Part shown: in pieces, positions 36,752 through 43,529 of the stretch
Numbering within the stretch: the stretch's first letter is position 1
Layout of the letters: each line of letters starts with the position of its first letter
Source: an uncultured Succinivibrionaceae bacterium
GTDB lineage: Bacteria > Pseudomonadota > Gammaproteobacteria > Enterobacterales > Succinivibrionaceae
DNA length: 45,399 nucleotides
Reading direction: 5' to 3'
NCBI GenBank assembly: GCA_949286015.1
Contig: CASEBB010000024.1
Location: forward strand, 1-45,399
The notes under the pieces: generated by a model
Seen by the model: the letters and a program-made list of their open reading frames with translations, nothing else
Told to the model about the DNA's origin: nothing
Databases searched by the model: none
Position numbers and translations under genes: made by a program

Positions 36752-38380
36752 ATGATGACGAAACCATTTGCCACAACTCTGGATCCAGCGACTTCGCTTG
36801 AGAACCACACTGGTTCGTGGCGTACCTTACGTCCAGTGAATGTCTTCAAGCTGCCACCTTGCAACAAGCAGTGCCCAGCTGGTGAGAACATTCAACAGTG
36901 GCTGTACTACGCAGCTGAGGGTGACTACGAGCACGCATGGCGCGTCTTAGTTGAGAACAACCCACTTCCAGCTTGCATGGGTCGTGTTTGCTACCACACC
37001 TGCGAAGGTAAGTGCAACCGTGGCTTCTTAGATGAGAGCGTGGGTATCAACTCCGTCGAGCGCTTCTTAGGCGACTACGCGATCTCCCACAACTTAGCTT
37101 TCAAGAAGCCAGCTCGTGAGACGGGCAAGCGCGTCTTAATCATTGGTTCGGGCCCTGCTGGTTTATCTGCTGCCTACCATCTGCGTCGTTTTGGCCACAC
37201 TGTGCACATTGTGGAGATGGCCAAGCAAGCTGGCGGTATGATGCGTTATGGCATTCCAGTGTACCGTCTGCCACGCGAAATCTTAGACGCTGAGATTCAG
37301 CGCATTCTCGACATGGGCGTGACCATTGAGTACAACCACAAGGTGGAAGACGTCTTAGCCGAGAAAGAGAACGGCAAGTACGATGCGGTGATCATGGGCA
37401 TGGGTGCCAGCCTGTCGTCCAACGTCAACATTCCATCGGGTGATACCACCCACATCATGACCGCCTTAGACGTGTTAGAGAAGGTGTCCACTGACGGTGA
37501 CATCCAGATCGGCCGTAAGGTTGCGGTATATGGTGGTGGTAACACTGCTGTGGACGTGGCTCGTTCGTTACGTCGTTTAGGCGCTGAGCCAATCATCGTG
37601 TATCGTCGTAACCGCGATAAGATGCCAGCCAACGAAGAAGAGATGGATGGCGCTATCGAGGAAGGCATTCAGGTTAAGTGGTTAACCACCATTACTGAGG
37701 CTCAAGGCAGCAACCTGAAGATTGAGAAGATGGCGCTTGATGACAAGGGCTATCCACAACCTACCGGTGAGTACGAAGATCTGCCTGCTGACAGCGTGGT
37801 GCTGGCTATTGGTCAGAATGTTGATCTGTCGCACTTAAAGAGCATCCCTGGCTTAGAGCTGCAAAAGGATGCGGTGACGGTTAACACCACCACCTTTGAG
37901 ACCACGGTGCCAGGCTTATTTGCCGCTGGCGACATGGTTCCAGGCGATCGTACTGTGACTGCTGCCATTGGTATGGGCAAGCATGCAGCGCGTGGTGTGA
38001 ACGGCTTCTTAACTGGCCGTCCATACACGAAGATGGAGAAGCATCCAGATGCGCGCTTTGAGGACATGCACCCTTACTACTACAGCGATGCGCCAAAGAA
38101 GATTCGTCCACAGTTAGAGCTGGCACGTCGTACTTCGACCTTTGACGAGGTGCAACACGGCTTAACTGAGGAGAACGCCGTATTTGAGGCTCGTCGTTGC
38201 TTATCCTGCGGTAACTGCATGGAGTGCGACAACTGCTATGGTGTGTGCCCAGACAACGCCATTGTGAAGCTGGGTCCTGGCAAGGGCTACGAGTTCAACT
38301 ACGACTACTGCAAGGGCTGCGGCGTGTGCGCTCAAGAGTGCCCATGCGGTCACATCGAGATGGTTCCAGAGAAGATCTAA
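36752..38380 (+). CDS. GltD-like FAD/NAD(P)H oxidoreductase fused to a 2[4Fe-4S] ferredoxin (delta-subunit substitute)
   Basis: 542 aa. Domains in order: an N-terminal helical iron-sulfur domain with PPCNKQCPAGENIQQW and CMGRVCYHTCEGKCNRG (residues about 36-90); an FAD-binding Rossmann fold with LIIGSGPAGLSAAYHLRR; an NAD(P)H-binding fold with VAVYGGGNTAVDVARSLRR; the closing flavin motif GLFAAGDMVPG; and a C-terminal bacterial ferredoxin with CLSCGNCMECDNCYGVCP and CKGCGVCAQECP (residues 483-531). It follows the beta gene by 17 bp, with GAGGAGG before ATG-ATG. Probable role: accept electrons from the Por core through the ferredoxin domain and pass them to NAD(P)+ (or the reverse), making the complex a 2-oxoacid:NAD(P) oxidoreductase. 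The electron direction is inference. Confidence 0.92.
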   Translation: MMTKPFATTLDPATSLENHTGSWRTLRPVNVFKLPPCNKQCPAGENIQQWLYYAAEGDYEHAWRVLVENNPLPACMGRVCYHTCEGKCNRGFLDESVGINSVERFLGDYAISHNLAFKKPARETGKRVLIIGSGPAGLSAAYHLRRFGHTVHIVEMAKQAGGMMRYGIPVYRLPREILDAEIQRILDMGVTIEYNHKVEDVLAEKENGKYDAVIMGMGASLSSNVNIPSGDTTHIMTALDVLEKVSTDGDIQIGRKVAVYGGGNTAVDVARSLRRLGAEPIIVYRRNRDKMPANEEEMDGAIEEGIQVKWLTTITEAQGSNLKIEKMALDDKGYPQPTGEYEDLPADSVVLAIGQNVDLSHLKSIPGLELQKDAVTVNTTTFETTVPGLFAAGDMVPGDRTVTAAIGMGKHAARGVNGFLTGRPYTKMEKHPDARFEDMHPYYYSDAPKKIRPQLELARRTSTFDEVQHGLTEENAVFEARRCLSCGNCMECDNCYGVCPDNAIVKLGPGKGYEFNYDYCKGCGVCAQECPCGHIEMVPEKI

Positions 38381-38426
38381 CGATCTCTGTAAGATCCAAC
38401 GGTCTCTACAAGATCGAACGATCTCC
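38380..38426 (+). repeat. 19-bp tandem repeat at the operon's 3' end
   Basis: ACGATCTCTGTAAGATCCA is followed by ACGGTCTCTACAAGATCGA and then a partial third unit ACGATCTCC. It starts on the last base of the stop codon. The GATC-rich arms can pair with each other, e.g. AGATCG/CGATCT, so it may stabilise the 3' end of the messenger. Confidence 0.6.
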
Positions 38427-38545
38427 TTTTAGGATTCTCAGTCGCAGGAGCAGTCGATGATGCTAACTCAAATTGCTCTCTTGTCGCTGCCGCCTGCGGT
38501 TGAGTTTTGCAATCTGAAGTGAAGTCAGGGAGAACCTCTCTGCTG

Positions 38546-38589
38546 AAGCGGGTTAAGGGCTATGCAAGTAGCTTTTATCCCGCTTTTTT
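38546..38589 (+). terminator. Rho-independent terminator of the oxidoreductase operon
   Basis: AAGCGGG pairs with CCCGCTT, with an inner stem AAGGGCTA/TAGCTTTT around TGCAAG, followed by six T. It lies about 165 bp after the stop codon at 38380. Confidence 0.9.
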
Positions 38590-39234
38590 ACTGCCTGCAA
38601 GCAAGCGCGCCTCAGCAGGAAACACCTAAGAGTGCGGACGGCCACCACGTATGCGACCACAAATATGCACCAAGGCATGCGCTCAGGGTAGCGTTGTACC
38701 GTGGTGCTCCTTGGTGCTCTCTGCCTGCACCCGCGCTGCGCCCTTCTGTAGCTACCACCAGCAGCCACTGGAGGTGACGCTCACACCTTTGAGCGTACAC
38801 AGCAAACAACCACAAGTAGGCTCCCGCTGTAAGTTAAGTCTCTGCCTCTGGTCTCCGCTGCGCTACAAGCAGCACGCCAGTGCCTTATCTCCCAAAGAAG
38901 CTGCGTTTCCCCCTTCAGATCTTGGGGATAAGACAACTGCTGCTGAGCATAACAACCTACCACCATCACCGTCTTTTCCTTGTCCTGACACCTACCTTAA
39001 GCCCGCCTCCCACCGCCTCATATTCTTGTACTCACAGCGCCTGCACTCTGCCTGTATGACAACCCAAAAAACCCGCTGACGCTCTGCCTTGTGCTCAAGC
39101 CTGACTCTTGCCTCTTTCTTGTGCAACCGCGTAACAATCTGCCTTTGAGGGCAGCCCACCTCTGGCAGAATCAGCTACAATGTTCTAATGCCCGTTGGCA
39201 AAAGCAAGTGCTGTTTATAGTTTAGGATCACGCT
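38590..39234. other. Intergenic region without a recognised gene
   Basis: About 0.65 kb. Overlapping open frames on both strands lack ribosome binding sites and are not protein-like. The last 60 bp should hold the promoter of the exported protein at 39235; TTGGCA and TATAGT occur there but only 15 bp apart. Confidence 0.5.
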
Positions 39235-39945
39235 ATGTGTGGATATAGCATCATAGGCAAACCGTCTCTGCGGTTGAAACAGAAGCTGCTCTGTGGAGTA
39301 GGCTTAGGCATGCTACTATCCATAGCTTACTCCACTGCCTTAGCGCAAGACTCTACGTCAGCGTTATCCTCCGTAACTGCCGCTACCTCAGCTGCTGCCC
39401 CGACAGCCACCGCCCTCCAAAGTTCCCCTACCACCACGCTTCCAGCAGCTACCACCAACACTGAGAACAACCGCAAGTTACCGCCTTGCTGTCAGCAAGT
39501 GCTCAGCGCCAGCCGCGATAACTCTAACTCCCCGAGAAATATGCGCATCTCCAATTGTGATGACTTTGATCGTGCGCAGCAAGCAGCACCAGAGTTAAAC
39601 TTTGGCAGCAATGGGCAAGCAGAGATCACGGGTGGCACCACCGTAAGCAGCACTAAAACTCGTACTGCCGCCGATATCGGCTCCATGCCTTGCTGCCAAG
39701 AGCTAGATGACTTAAGCACGGCGCGGTTGCAACGCGGCCTCGAATACTTAGCCCAATCCGGCCAGCAACTCGGTACTAAGGTAGCCAACCCCCACGCAGC
39801 TATTACAGCTGCCCAGCAACGCGCACAAGCCCTACAACAAGACCTTGCTGCCCCTGCTACCATCACGCCTGACAATAAGAGCGCCACTAAGCAGCCTTAT
39901 GTTGCGGATTACCAGCTCTCTACCAACCTGAAGCACAGCCATTAA
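39235..39945 (+). CDS. Exported protein with two PCCQ motifs, function unknown
   Basis: 236 aa. AGGA lies 7 nt before the ATG. A signal peptide (KLLCGVGLGMLLSIAYSTALA) is cut near Ala37; the mature protein starts QDS. A Ser/Thr/Ala-rich linker follows to residue 80. Two similar motifs stand out, LPPCCQQVL (Cys85, Cys86) and MPCCQELDDL (Cys153, Cys154), separated by a polar segment. Motifs of the CCxxLxxL type occur near the start of some MalM-like periplasmic proteins, but the rest does not match, so I give no family. The vicinal cysteines suggest metal binding or disulfides in the periplasm. No operon partner is evident; the next exported protein starts 222 bp later. Confidence 0.75.
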   Translation: MCGYSIIGKPSLRLKQKLLCGVGLGMLLSIAYSTALAQDSTSALSSVTAATSAAAPTATALQSSPTTTLPAATTNTENNRKLPPCCQQVLSASRDNSNSPRNMRISNCDDFDRAQQAAPELNFGSNGQAEITGGTTVSSTKTRTAADIGSMPCCQELDDLSTARLQRGLEYLAQSGQQLGTKVANPHAAITAAQQRAQALQQDLAAPATITPDNKSATKQPYVADYQLSTNLKHSH

Positions 39946-40026
39946 TCCCCACCGCAGGGCGCATCTGTCCCCTGCCTGCTTGCTCGCCTTTACCTGCTCT
40001 TCCCCATTCTTTTATCCCGCCTCCAA

Positions 40027-40053
40027 CCGTGATTGCGCCCTCTTAAATCACGG
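40027..40053. promoter_or_regulatory. Perfect 8-bp inverted repeat between two exported-protein genes
   Basis: CCGTGATT (40027-40034) and AATCACGG (40046-40053) are separated by 11 bp. No T run follows, so a protein-binding site is at least as likely as a terminator for the gene ending at 39945. Confidence 0.45.
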
Positions 40054-40167
40054 TATGGTCACATTTTGCAAAAAATCTTCATACAGACACGGTGTTTCTC
40101 TTTACAAGGCTGTCATACTGCTTAGTAATTGAGGATTGTCATGTTCATTTGCTTAGGGAGAGGCGCC

Positions 40168-40686
40168 ATGACAGCAACTATGCACACCCGTAATAGACTG
40201 ATCGCAGCAGGCCGCAAGATGCTAAAGCACACGCTGGCTGCCGGACTCTTTGTCTGTACTTTAGGGCTCACTGCCGTCAATGCCGAGGTGCTGGAAACCA
40301 GCTTCTTTAAGGTCGACCTAGGCACGCAGTGGAAGCCTGTTGGCGAAATGCAAAACACCCCACACTCGGTCAACATCAATCTGCACAATGATACTGCGCG
40401 CAGCTCGGTTAATGTGGTAGTCGGTGCGGCGCAAATCGAGCCGCGCGAGTTATTGCGCCAATTGCAAAATGCTCTGGAGAACCAAGGCGCCACTGTCGGC
40501 CCGATTGAGAAGCAAAACACGTGGAGCTACTTTGGCTATAACCTCAATGGCTTAGGCGGTTATGCCTGCTCAACCACCGATGGGAAAAACATCTCCAGTA
40601 TCATCATTATGGGCAACCCTAAAGAGGGCCTCGATCTGGTGCGCTCCTTTACTGACTGCAACGAGGTACTCTTCCCGCCTCTTTAA
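40168..40686 (+). CDS. Small exported protein, function unknown
   Basis: 172 aa from the ATG at 40168, which has GGGAGAGG just upstream; ATGs at 40129 and 40141 in the same frame would give a longer, less regular signal peptide. Signal peptide: basic MTATMHTRNRLIAAGRKM, then HTLAAGLFVCTLGLTAVNA, cleaved before EVLETSFF. The mature domain of about 133 residues looks alpha/beta, with alternating hydrophobic strands (SVNVVVGAAQI, SSIIIMGNP), a helix (LLRQLQNALENQG) and two cysteines (YACSTTDG and FTDCNEV) that could form a disulfide. No family recognised. It is probably periplasmic. No terminator is seen after it. Confidence 0.75.
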   Translation: MTATMHTRNRLIAAGRKMLKHTLAAGLFVCTLGLTAVNAEVLETSFFKVDLGTQWKPVGEMQNTPHSVNINLHNDTARSSVNVVVGAAQIEPRELLRQLQNALENQGATVGPIEKQNTWSYFGYNLNGLGGYACSTTDGKNISSIIIMGNPKEGLDLVRSFTDCNEVLFPPL

Positions 40687-40932
40687 AGCTCAAGGTGCGA
40701 CGTCGTAAACTCCATCTCATACACTGCTGCCACTGCGCTGACAGCCATACCACAGACACTGCCGTGCTGTAGTGGTCAGTGATCCCACCGTTTGTTACCC
40801 TCCTACCGCACGCCCCTCACTCCCGCTTCTTTGTCCCCACGAACTTTGAGTGCCACTGCTGCCACGGCAGCATTGGCGCTACAGCGCCTTATTCTCAAGA
40901 CAGCTCTAACTACCCACGCAATGTTGATGAGG

Positions 40933-42066
40933 CTACGGCGTTTGAATAAGCAGCTCTCCTTTCTTCGCCTCCAAGCAGCCGTCAAGACGCATACTATCCT
41001 CTGGGGCAAAGAATAACTGCAAGGAGTGATCAGCAACTTTAACCGCTGAGCCACTTTTGCCCCGCGTCATGTCCTTATCCCACTTGTTAAGCAGCGGCTG
41101 CACCACCTCAGCCTTAGCCGTAGAAAGCAGCCATGGCCCCTCACTTGGTACCCGCCGTGTTGTAATGCGTCCCCTGATATCGTCCTCACTAAAGAAACGA
41201 TAGTGCGAAAGCTCTGTCCATGAGTCTAAGAGCTCAGAGAGGATCTGCTCTTGACGCGCATTCGGGACGAGGTCGACCACATCAGTAATATAGACCGCAC
41301 CACAAGGATAGCGGCTATCAATCACAGCATTGACGTAGCGCCCTCGCAGCTTATAGCTCAGCTGACGAAACTCCAGCGCCTGTGCGGCTGTAAGCACGTC
41401 GCTGTAGCACACCTCTTCATTGAACTCGCGGCGTAAATCCCAGATGTTCTCCCGCTCCACATATTGCGACTGCAAGTTTAAGCGCGATGGCTTATCCGTA
41501 AGCACCGGCACCAGCGTCCCCTCTTGCCGCGCGATATCGCCCAACATCAAATGCGGCACTTGCACCTGTAACTGCTTAGAGTAATTAGCGGCTTGATAGA
41601 CAGAGTTGACCACATCCGCTGGCAGCGGGCGCATGGAGATCGCTCCTGATTGCAACTCGTCGCGGCGGTCACCTAAGAACCACATCTGCAAGATAGGCAG
41701 GGCCTGCCCTGCTGCTACCAGTAAACGGCAATCGTAAAAAGCGGTACTCTGTGCGGCCATGGTGTTATTGGCAAGGAGCTTTTGTGCAGTCGCCCATGCC
41801 ATGCTATCGCTTTGTTTGCCATTAGCGGGACAATAGCCAAAGATATGATGTAAGGCTAAAGCTTGAGGACGGCTATAACGGTAGCCACCTCCGATAGGCT
41901 GAAAGAGGTTGCTGTTACGCGGGGAGCAGACTAAGAGGAACTGATCGTTATAGCGCACGCGAAAGATATAAGCGCACGAGAGCCGCAGCGCATATGACGA
42001 CAAGGATGTGCTCAGGGCATGAATCTGATGCTGCGTGTGTTTTAACGCCGTCAAACTCTTCCACAT
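40933..42066 (-). CDS. Nudix-like protein resembling SMODS-associated NUDIX (Sa_NUDIX)
   Basis: 377 aa if started at ATG 42066 (AGGAG about 12 nt upstream); ATG 42096 and GTG 42156 in the same frame are alternatives. Seen: AYIFRVRYNDQFLLVCSPR then NLFQPIGGGYRY (residues 33-64), like the opening strands of a Nudix fold; later DLRREFNEEV (210-219), which fits the REx(2)EE core of a Nudix box, but without the usual preceding Gly; then YKLRGRYVNAVIDSRYPCGAVYITDVVDLV and YRFFSEDDI. This order agrees with what I remember of the SMODS-associated NUDIX family, found near CD-NTases in CBASS-type systems. About 145 residues separate the two halves, longer than expected. No CD-NTase or effector is nearby. 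The function is unproven. Confidence 0.7.
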   Translation of the reverse strand: MWKSLTALKHTQHQIHALSTSLSSYALRLSCAYIFRVRYNDQFLLVCSPRNSNLFQPIGGGYRYSRPQALALHHIFGYCPANGKQSDSMAWATAQKLLANNTMAAQSTAFYDCRLLVAAGQALPILQMWFLGDRRDELQSGAISMRPLPADVVNSVYQAANYSKQLQVQVPHLMLGDIARQEGTLVPVLTDKPSRLNLQSQYVERENIWDLRREFNEEVCYSDVLTAAQALEFRQLSYKLRGRYVNAVIDSRYPCGAVYITDVVDLVPNARQEQILSELLDSWTELSHYRFFSEDDIRGRITTRRVPSEGPWLLSTAKAEVVQPLLNKWDKDMTRGKSGSAVKVADHSLQLFFAPEDSMRLDGCLEAKKGELLIQTP

Positions 42067-42130
42067 GGCAATGTCACTCTCCTGCCACCAAAACATTGAT
42101 TGCTCTGTGGGCCGTAAGCTTATGGCCCAG

Positions 42131-42164
42131 CTTAGAGTGCTACCAGAACACTTCACACTCTAAG
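42131..42164. promoter_or_regulatory. Perfect 9-bp inverted repeat upstream of the Nudix-like gene
   Basis: CTTAGAGTG (42131-42139) and CACTCTAAG (42156-42164) are separated by 16 bp. The site overlaps the longest possible start (GTG 42156), which argues for a downstream start, and sits where an operator of the minus-strand gene would lie. The rest of 42165-42573 shows no gene. Confidence 0.5.
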
Positions 42165-42573
42165 CAGATCAGATCCATTTGCAGCCACAGCCAGCGTCAA
42201 CACCTGAAAAGGTGCGGAATGCATCCTTGCTGTGTAGGACTAAATGGCATTATACACGCGCCCAAGTAGGCAGTAATGGGGCCTCTTGCGTGCTATGCCG
42301 CAAATTCGCCCAAAGAACCAAAAGCGCCTAATCTCAAGGCTACAACACCGAGCAACACCTCCGCAAAGGCGGTAAAACTTCAATTTAGGAGCAATAAAGC
42401 GTGTTAGGAGGGATGAAGGAAGGAGAGGCGGAAGGGAAGACAAGCAGCAACGATCGCTGCATGGCTGGCAGGCTTGATGTCAGAATGGTAGAACAGGCAC
42501 CGCCAAGCGGCAACGCCTCAGGACGCACCAGCTTGGCAGGTGGAGACAATGCAAAAGATCAGAGCCGTGGATC

Positions 42574-42732
42574 TTAGGAAAGAGTAAGCTAATAAGTGAC
42601 GGATGTAGTGGTGCGTGGTTGCACCGTCCCACCTCGAGATAAAAGGTGCCAGCGAGCCTGAGCCTATCTTGAGCTGGGCATGCGTGCGTGCGTGCCCTAA
42701 ATTCCGTCATTTATTAAGTCAGTCGTTCCTTA
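42574..42732 (+). repeat. Dispersed palindromic repeat, copy F
   Basis: Almost the same as copy A. Left TTAGGAAAGAGTAAGCTAAT and right TTTATTAAGTCAGTCGTTCC pair over about 30 bp with roughly eight mismatches. CACCTCGAGATAAAAGGTG and GCCTGAGCCTATCTTGAG lie inside, plus a short (TGCG) run that copy A has in shorter form. Its right end overlaps the stop codon (42730-42732) of the minus-strand small membrane protein. Confidence 0.88.
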
Positions 42733-42942
42733 CTTGCGGCCCATCCCCATGCCCATGCCGCAAGCCTTACCGGCTACAGCTAAGCCACCAATCTTGGCAG
42801 CTACACCCACCAGATCCTTTGGCAGATTCTTACGGGCTGCGGCCTTATCTTCGGCCGAGACGTACTTGTACGCAGTAAAACCGATCACCACGCCCACAGC
42901 CACACCGGCTAAAAAGGTCTTGTTCGTCAGGAGAGTAAACAT
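42730..42942 (-). CDS. Small membrane protein, single TM, Gly/Met-rich C-terminus
   Basis: 70 aa from the ATG at 42942 (AGGTG, 5 nt spacing; an upstream in-frame start lacks a site). One hydrophobic segment, TFLAGVAVGVVIGFTAYKYV (residues 9-28), is followed by SAEDKAAARKNLPKDL and a C-terminal KIGGLAVAGKACGMGMGMG tail. The beginning resembles the DUF6110-type small proteins that accompany heavy-metal P-type ATPases. It is the last gene of a minus-strand set with the 87-aa protein (43082) and the P1B ATPase (43530), and shares its membrane segment pattern with the 87-aa protein. Met, Cys and Gly residues at the end could bind metal. Its stop codon lies inside repeat copy F. Confidence 0.75.
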   Translation of the reverse strand: MFTLLTNKTFLAGVAVGVVIGFTAYKYVSAEDKAAARKNLPKDLVGVAAKIGGLAVAGKACGMGMGMGRK

Positions 42943-43081
42943 AGAGACACCTAATAACAACCAACCAACCACAAAAGCACTGGGGGCAGTAAGCGCCAGT
43001 TTCTTTTACTGGCCGCCTCTACCCCCTGAAAATAGCGCACAGCTCGCCGCTAACAAGCAAGCTGCTAAGAGGCTACCTTAG

Positions 43082-43345
43082 TTAGCCCTGAGCGCCGTTT
43101 TGCTTTTGCTGCTGCTCTGCAATTAAGTCCTCTAAGCGCTCCTTTTGAGCCTCTAAGTCCTCTAAGGTCAGCTCAGAGGAGGTGTCCTCACAAGCAGTAG
43201 CACCGTCAGCGTTGTTAGCGCCCACACCTAAGCCCTGCAACTTGGCCTCGATTTGCTCCTTGTGGGAGCTGACAAACTTGTAGCCCACTAAGCCCACAAC
43301 GACGCCAGCGGCAAAACCGATTAAGAGATTACGATCAAAGACCAT
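43082..43345 (-). CDS. Small membrane protein with single TM and coiled-coil tail
   Basis: 87 aa; GAGG lies 6 nt before the ATG. An N-terminal membrane segment NLLIGFAAGVVVGLVGYKFV is clearly related to that of the neighbouring 70-aa protein. A soluble part follows with SSHKEQIEAKLQGLGVG and a C-terminal acidic/Gln-rich helix (LTLEDLEAQKERLEDLIAEQ) likely to form a coiled coil. Glycine-spaced TM helices favour oligomerisation. The position between the metal ATPase and the other small protein suggests that all three act at one membrane, perhaps as accessory or organising subunits. No established family can be assigned with certainty. Confidence 0.75.
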   Translation of the reverse strand: MVFDRNLLIGFAAGVVVGLVGYKFVSSHKEQIEAKLQGLGVGANNADGATACEDTSSELTLEDLEAQKERLEDLIAEQQQKQNGAQG

Positions 43346-43369
43346 GATAAACCTCGCCAGAAAACATAC

Positions 43370-43385
43370 GGCCAGTTAGCTGGCC
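43370..43385. other. Short palindromic hairpin between the ATPase and small-protein genes
   Basis: GGCCAG-TTAG-CTGGCC, a perfect 6-bp stem 25 bp upstream of the 87-aa protein's start, inside the presumed operon. It could process or stabilise the messenger. No T run follows on the minus strand. Confidence 0.4.
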
Positions 43386-43529
43386 AGTGCTAAAAGGGAA
43401 AAGCGCGAGCCCCTGACCGCAGTGCGTACATCTAACACTGGGCTTGGTAACTTAACAGGGACTCGCACCAGAAATCGTGTCTAACTTATGCCAAAGAGCC
43501 TCAGCATTAGTCTCAGCATCAGCTTAAGC

